Positions 45,101-54,563 are shown, numbered from the stretch's first letter. The stretch: DNA of 64,000 nt from Pseudoduganella ginsengisoli (GCF_009720865.1 NZ_WNLA01000009.1:150764-214763), one strand, 5' to 3'. Program-made: numbers and translations. The notes: generated by a model not told the origin, from the letters alone.

Positions 45101-48100
45101 ATGATTAGCAATTTATATAATAGACTGCGCTCGCGGTTAAGCGCCTTGTACGGCCTGTCAATCTACGGCGCTTTGCTGCTGGTAGTCTTTGGCGGCCTGG
45201 TGATTCCTGCCATTATCGGCAGCTATCTGCTGATCGGCGTGCATGAACAGCAATCAGCCCGCACCACACTGAATGAATCGCTGCAGCGCAATGCCGACAT
45301 CCTTGCGCTGGGCATGCAGGAATCCCTGTGGAACATGAATGCGGAATCGGCCCATTCGCTGGTCGAATCGGTCATGCGCGACCGCTCCGTGCTGCAAGTG
45401 CAAGTGACGGGGCAGGCCGATACGCAGTTCATGAACGTCAAGTCGCCGCGCCGCCTGGTGGGCAACGTGTACCGCGCCGAACGCGAAATCCTCGTGCGGG
45501 GCGAGCGTATCGGCCGCATCATGGTGGAAATGGACGATGCCCGCAGCCAGCAAGAGTTGCGGGAAAAGCAGCTGTCGTATGTGTTCGTGCTGGCCGCGCA
45601 GCTGACCGTGTCGCTGCTGCTGATCGTGCTGTTCCTGAACAAGCGCCTGATCAAGCCGCTGCGCAAGCTGATGCGCTTTTCCGACCGCCTGTCGCACGGC
45701 GACTTTGAAACCCGGCTGGATTTGACGGGGCGCGATGAATTAGGCCGCCTGTCCGGCCAGCTGGAACAGATGCGGGTCGCCATCAAGCATTTGTTTGAAG
45801 ATATCGGCCAGCGCGAAGAACGGTTCCGCACCATCGTTACGCAAGTGCCGGGCGCCGTATTCCGCTTCCGTCCCGATGGCCCGATTGATTTCGTGTCGGA
45901 CGCCATTGAAGATATTTCCGGCTACCCGGCCGCCCAGTTCATGCGCTCCACCACGCATTCGTGGGCCAGCCTGATTTGTCCGGAAGACCGCCGCGTGCAC
46001 CGCCGCGCGCTGGCGCAGGCGCTGCGCGACGGCAAACCGTATGAAATCGAATACCGCATAGTCGATGCCACGGGCACGGAGCGCTGGGTGGCGGAAAATG
46101 GCCAGCCGCAAGCGGCCGAGCGGGGCGCCGAAGCGCCGTGGATCGATGGCATTATTTCCGACATCAGCCAGCGCAAGCACAATGAAATGCGGATTGAAGC
46201 GCTGCTGGCCGAGCAAAGCGCGATTCTCGATAACGTGATGTTTGGCGTGATGTTCGTGCGTAACCGCCGCATCGTGTCCGTCAACCGCCGCTGCGAAGAA
46301 TTGTTTGGCTATGAGCCCGGCGTCATGGTGGGTGAATCCACTGCGCTGGTGTTCCCGACGGCAGCGGAATTCGAAGAAGCCGGCGAGCGCCAATACCCGA
46401 TGCTGGAAGAGGGCGCGGACTTCAGCGAAGAGCGTCAATACCGCCGCAAGGATGGCACGCTGTTCTGGTGCCTGGTGTCCGGCTGCGCCATTGATTCCAC
46501 CCGCGCCAATGAAGGCAGTATCTGGGTCTATGCCGACATCACGGCGCGCAAGGAAGCGGAAGAAAAACTGCGCCTGTCCGCCACCGTGCTGGAACACATT
46601 GCTGACGGCGTGATGGTCATTGATGCGCAGGGCACCATTGTCGCCGTCAACCCGGCCTTTACGCAAATCACCGGCTACACGGAAGCGGAGGCATTGGGCC
46701 GCGACCGCAGGTTGACGCGCTCCGAGCGCCACGATGACGCGTTCTACCAGGCATTGTGGACGGAACTGGTGGCGACGGGCTTCTGGCGCGGTGAAATCTG
46801 GAACTTGCGCAAGAATGGCGAACTGTATCTGGAATGGCTGACCATGTCCGCCGTGCGGGACAACAAGGGCGTCACCACGCACTATGTGGGCGTGTTCAGC
46901 GATATCACCCTGGTCAAGGAAGCGCAGGAAAAGCTGGACCACCTGGCGCACCACGACCCGCTGACAGCGCTGCCAAACCGCCTGCTGTTCCACGACCGCC
47001 TGCACCATGCGCTGCAGCGCGCCACGCGCGAACACGAAAAGCTGGCCGTGCTGTTCATCGACCTGGACCGGTTTAAAAACGTCAACGACACGCTGGGCCA
47101 CCATATCGGCGACGAATTGCTGAAGCAAGTGGCCAAGGCGCTGCAAGACAAGCTGCGCGAAGGCGATACGCTGGCGCGCCTGGGCGGCGATGAATTCATC
47201 GTGCTGCTGGAAAATGTCGATGGCCAGTTTGGCGCCGCGCACGTGGCGGAAAAACTGGTGGCCATGTTCGAGCGGCCATTCATGGTGGCGGGCCATGAAC
47301 TGTTCGTCACGGGCTCCGTAGGCATTTCACTGTTCCCGGAAGACGCCACTGATTTGAATATGCTGATCCGTAACGCGGACGTGGCCATGTACCAGGCCAA
47401 GGCGCGCGGGCGCAATGGCTACCGCCTGTATGCACCATCGATGTCGGGCGAGGGCGTCGAGCGCCTGCGCCTGGAAACGTTCCTGCGCCGTTCGCTGGAA
47501 AAGGATGAAATGTTCCTCAACTTCCAGCCGCAAGTGGAAATCGATACGGGCCGCCTGACGGGGGTGGAAGCGCTGGTGCGGTGGAACCACCCGGAACTGG
47601 GCCTGGTGCCGCCGATCCGCTTCATCCCGCTGGCCGAAGATACGGGTTTCATCAACCAGCTGGGCCTGTGGGTGCTGGAACAGGCGTGCCGCCAGATGGT
47701 CCGCTGGGACAATGCGGGCCTGCACGTGCCGAAGATGGCGGTCAACCTGTCGGCCAAGCAGTTCGACCGCGGCAGCATCGCCAGCTGGGTTGGCGACATC
47801 TTGCGCGAAACCGGCCTGGAGCCGCACCGCCTGCAATTGGAAGTCACGGAATCGGTGATCATGAACACGGGCGACGCACTGGCCTACATCAATGACTTGC
47901 ACGCCATTGGCGTGGGGCTGGCAATTGACGATTTCGGCACCGGCTATTCGTCGCTGGCGTACCTGAAGCAAATGCCGGTGCAGACCTTGAAAATCGACCG
48001 CTCGTTCATCAAGGACATCTCGACCGACGTCAATGACGAAGCCATTGCCATTGCGATCATCCAGCTTGGCAAGAGCATGAATTTGTCCGTCATTGCGGAA

Positions 48101-48238
48101 GGCGTGGAAACGGACGAGCAGGCAGCGTTCCTGCTGCGCCATGGCTGTAACCTGGCGCAAGGCTATTACTACAGCAAGCCTGTGCTGGCCGATGAATTGC
48201 TGGCGCGCTGGCGCGAGGCGGAAGCCGTCCACGAATGA
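45101..48238 (+). CDS. Membrane PAS-GGDEF-EAL cyclic-di-GMP signalling protein
   Basis: 1045 aa from ATG 45101 (a GTG eight codons earlier is the alternative). Two transmembrane helices (about 20-42 and 160-180) flank a periplasmic sensor segment, then a HAMP domain (about 182-235), three PAS domains with PAC-type ends (about 245-370, 375-485, 490-615), a GGDEF domain (about 620-780) and an EAL domain (about 790-1045). The diguanylate cyclase motif LGGDEFIVLL and phosphodiesterase motifs GVEALVRWNHP, DDFGTGYSS and AEGVET are all intact, so either activity could be used. Its last codons overlap the start of a molybdenum hydroxylase gene (ATGA). Confidence 0.93.
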   Translation: MISNLYNRLRSRLSALYGLSIYGALLLVVFGGLVIPAIIGSYLLIGVHEQQSARTTLNESLQRNADILALGMQESLWNMNAESAHSLVESVMRDRSVLQVQVTGQADTQFMNVKSPRRLVGNVYRAEREILVRGERIGRIMVEMDDARSQQELREKQLSYVFVLAAQLTVSLLLIVLFLNKRLIKPLRKLMRFSDRLSHGDFETRLDLTGRDELGRLSGQLEQMRVAIKHLFEDIGQREERFRTIVTQVPGAVFRFRPDGPIDFVSDAIEDISGYPAAQFMRSTTHSWASLICPEDRRVHRRALAQALRDGKPYEIEYRIVDATGTERWVAENGQPQAAERGAEAPWIDGIISDISQRKHNEMRIEALLAEQSAILDNVMFGVMFVRNRRIVSVNRRCEELFGYEPGVMVGESTALVFPTAAEFEEAGERQYPMLEEGADFSEERQYRRKDGTLFWCLVSGCAIDSTRANEGSIWVYADITARKEAEEKLRLSATVLEHIADGVMVIDAQGTIVAVNPAFTQITGYTEAEALGRDRRLTRSERHDDAFYQALWTELVATGFWRGEIWNLRKNGELYLEWLTMSAVRDNKGVTTHYVGVFSDITLVKEAQEKLDHLAHHDPLTALPNRLLFHDRLHHALQRATREHEKLAVLFIDLDRFKNVNDTLGHHIGDELLKQVAKALQDKLREGDTLARLGGDEFIVLLENVDGQFGAAHVAEKLVAMFERPFMVAGHELFVTGSVGISLFPEDATDLNMLIRNADVAMYQAKARGRNGYRLYAPSMSGEGVERLRLETFLRRSLEKDEMFLNFQPQVEIDTGRLTGVEALVRWNHPELGLVPPIRFIPLAEDTGFINQLGLWVLEQACRQMVRWDNAGLHVPKMAVNLSAKQFDRGSIASWVGDILRETGLEPHRLQLEVTESVIMNTGDALAYINDLHAIGVGLAIDDFGTGYSSLAYLKQMPVQTLKIDRSFIKDISTDVNDEAIAIAIIQLGKSMNLSVIAEGVETDEQAAFLLRHGCNLAQGYYYSKPVLADELLARWREAEAVHE

Positions 48239-50487
48239 AGCGCCGCACTTTCATACTGTCTGGCCTGGCTGCAGCGGGCGCCGTGCTGGTTGGATGGGGA
48301 GCACTGCCGCCTGGCCAGCGCATACGCGGCAAAGCTGCGCTGCCCGTCAGCCAGGGCGCCGTGGCATTGAATGGCTGGGTCGCCGTTGCGCCAGACAATA
48401 CCGTGACCGTGGCAATGGCGCGCAGCGAAATGGGGCAGGGTGTATTGACGGCCTTGCCGATGCTGGTGGCGGAAGAACTGGATGTGCCGCTGGCGCAGGT
48501 GAAGCTGGTGCAGGCGCCTGCCGACAAAATCTATGGCAACGTGGCGCTGATTGCCGACGGCCTGCCATTCCATCCCGATGATGAAAGCCGCACGCGCCAC
48601 GGCGCCGAGTGGATCATTGCCAAAGTCGCACGCGAACTTGGCATCAATATCACGGGCGGGTCCTCCAGCATCAAGGATTTGTGGCTGCCGATGCGCGAAG
48701 CCGGGGCCACGGCGCGCGCATTGCTGATCGAGGCGGCGGCTCGCAACTGGCGTGTGCCGGCTGCCGAATGCCGCACGGAAGATGGCCACGTGCTGCATGG
48801 CAGCGGCAAGAAAGCTGCCTATGGCGAACTGGCGCAGGCTGCCGCCGGCATGACGCCGCCGGCCAATGTGCGCATCAAAACGCCGGGGCAATTCCGCCTG
48901 ATCGGCGCCAGCGCGCCGCGCCGCGACACGCCCGCCAAGTCCAATGGCAGCGCGGTGTTCGGTATCGATGCGCGGCCGCAAGGCATGCTGTATGCGGCGG
49001 TACGGATGGCGCCTGTCTTTGGCGGGACGGTGGCGTCAAGTAATACGCAAGCAGTGTTGAACATGCCGGGCGTGAAGCGCGTCGTCGATTATTCCGCCGC
49101 GCTGGAAGGGCAGACGGGCGCCCGCGCGGGGCTGGCTGTGGTGGCGCAGCATTACTGGCAGGCGCGCCAGGCGGCTGATGCGCTGGACATCAAGTGGAAC
49201 GACGGGCCGCACGCGTCATTGTCGTCGGACGCCATTTTCCGTGAACTGGGGAAGCGCCTTGATGATGGCGGCGGCCATACCTTCCACGAGGCTGGCGATA
49301 TCGGCAAGCTCGATGGCGCGGCCAGGATTGTACGGGCCGAATACCGTGCGCCATACCTGGCCCACGCCACCATGGAACCGATGAATTGCACGGCGCAGGT
49401 GGCCGATGGCAAGGTGCGGTTGTGGGTATCGACGCAATCGCCGGCATTTGCCATCGATATGGCGGCCAGGGCAGCCGGTGTCAAACCGGAACAGGTTGAA
49501 CTCGACATCAAATTGCTGGGCGGCGGTTTTGGGCGGCGGCTGGACGTGGACTTCATTGTGCAGGCGGTGGCCATCGCGAAACAGTGCGGCGGCTTGCCCG
49601 TGCAAGTGATCTGGAGCCGCGAAGACGATATGCGCCATGACGTGTACCGCCCGGCGGCATTGGCGCGCTTTGCTGCGGGACTCGATGCAGCGGGCAATTT
49701 GCTGGCGTGGGATAACCAGTCCGCGGGCGCCGCCATCGGCCACCAGTTCCTGAAGCGGAATATGGGAATGCCGGGCGCGGGACCGGATAAAAATTCCGCC
49801 GAGGGCGAGTACGACATGCCCTATGAAGTGCCGAACCAGCGTATCCGCCACGTTAATGTGGAAAGCGTGGCGCCGGTCGGGTATTGGCGCTCGGTTGGCC
49901 ACTCGCACAACGCGTTTTTCAAAGAGAGCTTTATCGATGAAATGGCGCATGCGGCCGGGCTGGATCCGGTCGTCTTCCGCCGTGGTTTATTGCAGCGCCA
50001 TCCCCGCCACCTGGCGGTGCTCAATGCTGCCGTTGACAAAGCGGGAGCGCCGCCGGAAGGGCGTGCGCATGGCGTGGCGCTGCACCAGGCATTTGGGTCT
50101 ATCGTGGCGCAGGTGGCGGAAGTGTCTGTCGCCGGGAAAGAGATTGTCGTGCACCGCGTCGTGTGCGCCGTCGATTGCGGCATTGCCGTCAATCCGGGCA
50201 TCATTGCCCAGCAAGTGGAATCGAGCGTGGTATTCGGCTTGTCGGCGGCGCTGATGGGCGAAATCACTATCGATGGCGGCAAGGTGGTGCAGGGGAATTT
50301 CAGCGATTACCCTGTCTTGCGGATGAACCAGGCGCCGAAAGTCGATACCGTCATCATGTTGTCGGCGGAGCCGCCGCAAGGGATGGGAGAACCTGCCGTG
50401 CCGCCAGTGGCGCCAGCCGTGGCGAATGCCGTGTTTAAATTGACGGGACAGCGCTTGCGCAGTTTGCCCTTGAAACTGGTCTCTTAA
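48235..50487 (+). CDS. Molybdopterin-binding large subunit of xanthine-dehydrogenase family (IorB-like)
   Basis: 750 aa. Twin-arginine-like start KRRTFILSGLAAAGAVLVGWG suggests periplasmic export. The aldehyde oxidase/xanthine dehydrogenase fold shows VAMARSEMGQGVLTALPMLVAEELD, LAHATMEPMNCTA, LLGGGFGRRLDVDF, GYWRSVGHSHNAFFKESFIDE and the active-site Glu in PPQGMGEPAVPP. This layout is the isoquinoline 1-oxidoreductase beta/aldehyde dehydrogenase group, which works with a small 2Fe-2S subunit and cytochromes. No such small subunit gene is adjacent, so it either partners with a protein encoded elsewhere or is orphaned. Start overlaps the GGDEF-EAL gene by four bases. Confidence 0.88.
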   Translation: MKRRTFILSGLAAAGAVLVGWGALPPGQRIRGKAALPVSQGAVALNGWVAVAPDNTVTVAMARSEMGQGVLTALPMLVAEELDVPLAQVKLVQAPADKIYGNVALIADGLPFHPDDESRTRHGAEWIIAKVARELGINITGGSSSIKDLWLPMREAGATARALLIEAAARNWRVPAAECRTEDGHVLHGSGKKAAYGELAQAAAGMTPPANVRIKTPGQFRLIGASAPRRDTPAKSNGSAVFGIDARPQGMLYAAVRMAPVFGGTVASSNTQAVLNMPGVKRVVDYSAALEGQTGARAGLAVVAQHYWQARQAADALDIKWNDGPHASLSSDAIFRELGKRLDDGGGHTFHEAGDIGKLDGAARIVRAEYRAPYLAHATMEPMNCTAQVADGKVRLWVSTQSPAFAIDMAARAAGVKPEQVELDIKLLGGGFGRRLDVDFIVQAVAIAKQCGGLPVQVIWSREDDMRHDVYRPAALARFAAGLDAAGNLLAWDNQSAGAAIGHQFLKRNMGMPGAGPDKNSAEGEYDMPYEVPNQRIRHVNVESVAPVGYWRSVGHSHNAFFKESFIDEMAHAAGLDPVVFRRGLLQRHPRHLAVLNAAVDKAGAPPEGRAHGVALHQAFGSIVAQVAEVSVAGKEIVVHRVVCAVDCGIAVNPGIIAQQVESSVVFGLSAALMGEITIDGGKVVQGNFSDYPVLRMNQAPKVDTVIMLSAEPPQGMGEPAVPPVAPAVANAVFKLTGQRLRSLPLKLVS

Positions 50488-50492
50488 GGCAC

Positions 50493-50561
50493 GCCGGCAG
50501 GAGTGCCGGCCGTACGATGGGCCCGAGGCGGATTGGCCGGCCCTGGCCGGCTAATCCGCCT
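50493..50561. repeat. Double palindrome between convergent genes (GGCGG family)
   Basis: Two hairpins: GCCGGCA/TGCCGGC (50493-50510) and the larger AGGCGGATT-GGCCGGCC...GGCCGG-AATCCGCCT (50526-50561). The right arm covers the last codons and TAG stop of the thioredoxin-like gene. The GGCGGATT/AATCCGCC arms are the same as in the 14.19-kb element. Confidence 0.65.
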
Positions 50562-50973
50562 TTAGCAGCGTGCGCAAATTGCAGTTCTCCTGCCATTCGC
50601 GGCGCTCCTCCGTACTTTCCGCAAACGCAGCCAGTTCTTCATCCGACATCGCTGCCTGCGCCAGCACCAGCCGGTGCGCCACGTTCGCATCGGGCAGCAT
50701 GGTGCCGAAGAACGCCACGTGTTCATGGCGCTGGATCAGCAGCGTCGGGAAATTCTCCACGTCCAGGTCGCCCACGACATCCGCATGGTCTTCAATATCG
50801 ACCCACAGGAAGTATTTGTCGGGATGGCGCGCCGCCAGTTCTTCAAAGGTGGCGCGGTAGCTGGCGCAGGTGCCGCACCAGGCTGCGCACAGGCAGGCAA
50901 CGATCCAGCGGTCTTGCGCCAGTGCGGCCGCCACTTCGGCGCGGTTATCGGTTTGTAAAGTCGTGCTATGCAT
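50551..50973 (-). CDS. Thioredoxin-like protein
   Basis: 140 aa from ATG 50973. Thioredoxin fold with active site AAWCGTCASYRATFEEL (Cys-Gly-Thr-Cys) and cis-Pro in DVENFPTLLIQRHEHVAFFG. No signal peptide, so cytosolic. The tail (about 105-140) is longer and more charged than in thioredoxin itself. It is divergent from tsaB with a 90-base gap. Role in disulfide reduction is likely but the partner is unknown. Confidence 0.85.
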   Translation of the reverse strand: MHSTTLQTDNRAEVAAALAQDRWIVACLCAAWCGTCASYRATFEELAARHPDKYFLWVDIEDHADVVGDLDVENFPTLLIQRHEHVAFFGTMLPDANVAHRLVLAQAAMSDEELAAFAESTEERREWQENCNLRTLLKAD

Positions 50974-51063
50974 AGGACAATATTGTACCAATTGCAGGCC
51001 GGGCGCGCCTTTCGGACTGGCGCGGGCTGGGTCACGGGGCCGGTGGCAGGTTAAAATAGCGCC

Positions 51064-51801
51064 ATGCCTACCATACTTGCAATTGAAACATCCTCCGAAA
51101 TGGCGTCGTGCGCTTTGCTGCGCGGCGACGCTGTCATCAGCCGTTCTTCTTCCGGCGTGCGCACCCATTCAGCCGCCGTGCTGCCCATGATCCAGGAATT
51201 GCTGGCCGAAGCCGGCATTGCGCTGGCCGATGTCGATGCGGTCGCATACGGTTCCGGCCCCGGTTCGTTTACCGGCGTGCGTACCGCTTGCGGCGTGGCG
51301 CAGGGCCTGGGATTTGGCGCGGAAGTGCCGCTGGTGCCAGTGGTGACGCTCGATGCAATGGCGCTGGCGTGCCGCCAGCAATTTGGCAGCACGGATATCC
51401 TGGCCGTACTCGATGCCCGCATGGGCGAAGTGTATTGGGCGCAGTACCGCTATGCAGGCGACGCTGCCGGCGCCCCGGACGTGGTGCAGGCGCCCGTGTT
51501 GTCCGCGCCGGAAGCGGTGGCGCCGCAAGGTCAAGTGACGGCTTGCGGTAATGGTTTCCCGGCTTATGCCGACGCATTTGCCGGCAAGGCGTTTGCCGCC
51601 GGCGCGCATGGCGATGTGATGCCGCACGCCGTGCAAATCGCGCAGCTGGGCCGTATCGCCTTTAAAGCGGGGCAGGGCGTGACGGCGGCGGAAGCGCAGC
51701 CGCTGTACCTGCGCAACAAGATTGCCTATACCAGCGCCGAGCGCCGCGAAATGAATGCCAGCGCCAGCGCAGCCGGGGCGGGCGCCAAGGCGGTGGCATG
51801 A
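51064..51801 (+). CDS. tsaB: tRNA threonylcarbamoyladenosine biosynthesis protein TsaB
   Basis: 245 aa. Part of the TsaBDE complex that installs t6A37 on ANN-decoding tRNAs. The ASKHA-type N-terminus MPTILAIETSSEMASCALLRGDAVISRSS and the AYGSGPGSFTGVRTACGVAQGLGFG segment are diagnostic. As in other TsaB proteins, it lacks the metal-binding His of TsaD. First gene of a run with four-base overlaps: tsaB, rimI, UDG, DUF1853; tsaB-rimI adjacency is common in proteobacteria. Confidence 0.94.
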   Translation: MPTILAIETSSEMASCALLRGDAVISRSSSGVRTHSAAVLPMIQELLAEAGIALADVDAVAYGSGPGSFTGVRTACGVAQGLGFGAEVPLVPVVTLDAMALACRQQFGSTDILAVLDARMGEVYWAQYRYAGDAAGAPDVVQAPVLSAPEAVAPQGQVTACGNGFPAYADAFAGKAFAAGAHGDVMPHAVQIAQLGRIAFKAGQGVTAAEAQPLYLRNKIAYTSAERREMNASASAAGAGAKAVA

Positions 51802-52280
51802 TGCAGGGAGCGAAACCGGTGTGGGACCTGGCGCGGCTGAATTACCAGCCGATGCAGCCTGCCGATATCGATGAAGTGCTGGCGCTGGAACAAAGCGTGT
51901 ATCCGCACCCATGGACCCGTGCCAACTTTACCGATTCGCTGGCTTCCGGCTATGACGCGTGGGTGCTGCGCGGCCAGAGCGGCGTATTGATGGGTTATTT
52001 CCTCATCATGCAAGTGGTCGATGAAGCGCATTTGCTGAATGTGGCGGTGGCGGCGGAGTGGCAGGGGCAGGGCTTGGGCCGCTTCCTGCTGAACCAGTCG
52101 GTGGCGCGCGCGCGCGGCCTCGGCATGGAAGCCATGCTGCTGGAAGTGCGGCCGTCGAATGCCCGCGCACTGGATATTTACCAGCGCTATGGCTTCAGGC
52201 AGATTGGCCGCCGCAAGGGTTACTACCCGGCTGAAAATGGCCAGCGCGAAGACGCCATCGTGATGCGGATTGCCATATGA
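51798..52280 (+). CDS. rimI: Ribosomal-protein-S18-alanine N-acetyltransferase RimI
   Basis: 160 aa GNAT acetyltransferase. The acetyl-CoA loop VAAEWQGQGLGRFLLNQSVARARG (Q-x-x-G-x-G), VRPSNARALDIYQRYGFRQIGRRKGYYP and the substrate-side N-terminus DIDEVLALEQSVYPHPWTRANF match RimI, which acetylates the N-terminus of S18. The start overlaps the tsaB stop (ATGA). Confidence 0.93.
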   Translation: MMQGAKPVWDLARLNYQPMQPADIDEVLALEQSVYPHPWTRANFTDSLASGYDAWVLRGQSGVLMGYFLIMQVVDEAHLLNVAVAAEWQGQGLGRFLLNQSVARARGLGMEAMLLEVRPSNARALDIYQRYGFRQIGRRKGYYPAENGQREDAIVMRIAI

Positions 52281-53572
52281 ACCGCAACGACGTATTCCTC
52301 GATGCGATGGGGCTGGGGCCGCAGTGGCGGCTGCGCCATGCGCCTGTTGTGGATGCGGCTGCCGCGGAGGTGGCCGCGGAAGTTGCCAATGAGGTGGCCA
52401 ATGACGTGGCCGAGGCGGAATATGCCGCTCCGGCCGCCGTGCACACCGATGCTGACGCGTTTGAGCATGCCGCCAACCCGGCTGCCGGCGCGCAAGCGGC
52501 GGCGCCCGTTGCGGTTGCCGATCCGGCGCCTGCCACAGCCCAGCCCATGGCGGAAGCTGCGGCTCCGGCAGTGCCTCCAGCCGCACGCACGACGCCATCC
52601 AGCGGCGAAGACACGTCGTGGTTTGATGACGCGCCAGCCGCGCCGTCGACGCGCCCTGCGCTGAAATCATCGCCGCCAGCCAAAGCGCCGCCACCGGCGC
52701 GGCCTGCCTCCAATCATGCGCCGGCAGCGGAAGCGGGCGGCGAATCGTATGCGTGGTTTGACGATGTCCCGGCCACGCCGATTGCAAAGCCTGCACGCAA
52801 GCCCGAACGCGGCGTGGAAGACCAAGCGCCCTGGCGCGATGAGGCGCCGGCCAGGCCGGCGGCCCGCCCGGTCCAGCAGGCGCGCCCGCAGCAATCTTCG
52901 GCCATGCCGGACGACGGCATGCCGTGGTTTGACGATGCGCCGCTGCCATCGTTCGATGCGGCCTTTGATGGCCTGTATGACGAGCCGGCAGAAGATGCCG
53001 GCATATCAGACGCCGCCATTGCCCGCATGGACTGGCCTGCGCTGCGCGCCGCCGTGCAATCGTGCACGCGCTGCGCGCTGTGCCGCGAGCGTAGCGCCGC
53101 CGTCCCGGGCCGGGGCCCGGAAAGCGCGCCATGGCTGGTGCTGGCCACCGCACCCAATGGCGACGACGAGGTGCAAGGGCGTCCGCTGGCCGGTGCGCCG
53201 GGCCAGTTGCTGGACAATATGCTGAAAGCCATCAACGTGGCGCCGGACAAAGAGGCATATGTCGCCACGCTGGTGAAATGCCGTCCGCAAAACGACCGCG
53301 CGCCAGGCGCCGATGAAGTGGCGGCTTGCCGCCCTTACCTGGAGCGTGAAATGGCGCTGGCAGGCAGCCGCGCCATCATCACGCTGGGCCATACGGCGGC
53401 CAAAGGCTTGCTGGGCGCCGCCGCGCGCGGCAAAGTGCTGCGGCTGGAGCACATTCCCGTGGTGGCGACATACCACCCGGCGGATTTGCTGCGCAAGCCG
53501 GAAGACAAGGCCAAGGCGTGGGCTGACTTGTGCCTGGCCCGTTCAGCATATGACGTACCAGCAAGCATTTGA
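52277..53572 (+). CDS. Uracil-DNA glycosylase superfamily protein with long disordered N-terminus
   Basis: 431 aa. Residues 22-240 are Ala/Pro-rich and probably disordered, but contain four repeats of an acidic-aromatic motif: SWFDDAP (Trp115), AWFDDVP (Trp160), PWRDEAP (Trp186) and PWFDDAP (Trp217). The C-terminal family-4-like UDG domain (about 250-431) has the iron-sulfur type cysteines CTRCALC (263, 266, 269), GRPLAGAPGQLLDNML, VKCRPQNDRAPGADEVAACRPYL and HPADLLR (motif with catalytic His). The first active-site motif, usually G-E-x-P-G, reads ATAPN. This may alter catalysis. Overlaps both neighbours, so translation is coupled. Confidence 0.85.
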   Translation: MNRNDVFLDAMGLGPQWRLRHAPVVDAAAAEVAAEVANEVANDVAEAEYAAPAAVHTDADAFEHAANPAAGAQAAAPVAVADPAPATAQPMAEAAAPAVPPAARTTPSSGEDTSWFDDAPAAPSTRPALKSSPPAKAPPPARPASNHAPAAEAGGESYAWFDDVPATPIAKPARKPERGVEDQAPWRDEAPARPAARPVQQARPQQSSAMPDDGMPWFDDAPLPSFDAAFDGLYDEPAEDAGISDAAIARMDWPALRAAVQSCTRCALCRERSAAVPGRGPESAPWLVLATAPNGDDEVQGRPLAGAPGQLLDNMLKAINVAPDKEAYVATLVKCRPQNDRAPGADEVAACRPYLEREMALAGSRAIITLGHTAAKGLLGAAARGKVLRLEHIPVVATYHPADLLRKPEDKAKAWADLCLARSAYDVPASI

Positions 53573-54563
53573 ACAGCGCTGGCGCCATTTGACCCGCCCC
53601 CACGTGCGGGCGCTGGCGTGGCTGCTGGAATCGCCGGATTTGCTGGATCCTGCATCGTCCCACTGGCAGGGCCGGGTCGCCACACTGGGCCCCATGACGC
53701 CGGCCGCTGCGGATTGGCTGGCCGCGCTGGAACATGATCCCTCCACACTGGATGCCGCGCTGGGCGCGAAGTTTTATTCGCGCCTTGGCTTGTATGCGGA
53801 AAAGCTGATGGCGTTTTATCTGGCCTGGCAGGGCGTGCTGGCCGCGCACGGCTTGCAAGTGCGCGCGCACCGCAATGAAACGGTCGGTGAATTCGACTTC
53901 CTGCTGCGTGAAGGCGCCCGTTTGCTGCACTGGGAATTTGCGTCGAAGTTTTACCTGCTCGATGACCAGGTTCCCGCGTCCGGCCGGGAATCGTTCCATC
54001 ACCTGGTCGGCCCCAACCTGGCCGACACCTTGGGCAAGAAGATCCGCAAGACGTTCAGCCATCAGCTGGAATTGCGCAACCACCCGGCCGCTGCGCGCGT
54101 GCTGCCGCAGCCTGTCGATGAAGCGCAGGCGCTGGTCAAAGGGTGGCTGTTTCATCCGCCGGGACCGGAGCGCCAGCTGGAAGGCGTCTCGCCCGGCCAT
54201 TGCCGTGGATACTGGATGACGCTGGCCGATTTCCTGGCCGGGCCGGCGCAGGATGGCGGCAAGCGTTACGTTGTGATGCCGCGCATGCAGTGGCTGGCGC
54301 CGTTGAAGGTGCGCATGGCAACACCGGAAGAAGCCCCATTCCAGCCTGCGTCCATCGCCGCCGTGGACAAGGCGGCGCCGCTGACGGCAGCCGGTTTGCA
54401 TGCGGCCGTACTGGAGCGCTTCGCGCTGGAAATGTCACCCGTGATGGCGGCGACCGTGGAAGAACAGGATGGCTGGCTGGTGGAAGTTGAGCGCGGGTTC
54501 ATCGCGCCGGATGACTGGCATGAGCGGGCGGCAGCCCGCCGCGCACAAGGCGCGCTGCCTTAA
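53550..54563 (+). CDS. DUF1853 family protein
   Basis: 337 aa from ATG 53550, which overlaps the UDG gene by 23 bases; a longer frame upstream is read-through of the UDG gene in another frame. Conserved DUF1853 features: LGLYAEKLMAFYLAW, ETVGEFDFLLRE, LHWEFASKFYLL, DTLGKKIRKTFSHQLEL and SPGHCRGYWM. The E-x-D-F and H-W-E-x-A-x-K residues resemble a PD-(D/E)XK nuclease-like core, but I do not claim activity. Last gene of the tsaB operon. Confidence 0.88.
   Translation: MTYQQAFEQRWRHLTRPHVRALAWLLESPDLLDPASSHWQGRVATLGPMTPAAADWLAALEHDPSTLDAALGAKFYSRLGLYAEKLMAFYLAWQGVLAAHGLQVRAHRNETVGEFDFLLREGARLLHWEFASKFYLLDDQVPASGRESFHHLVGPNLADTLGKKIRKTFSHQLELRNHPAAARVLPQPVDEAQALVKGWLFHPPGPERQLEGVSPGHCRGYWMTLADFLAGPAQDGGKRYVVMPRMQWLAPLKVRMATPEEAPFQPASIAAVDKAAPLTAAGLHAAVLERFALEMSPVMAATVEEQDGWLVEVERGFIAPDDWHERAAARRAQGALP

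Noticed and set aside
45740..47296. Long minus-strand frame opposite the GGDEF-EAL gene
   Set aside because: Shadow frame; conserved GGDEF and PAS motifs are on the plus strand.
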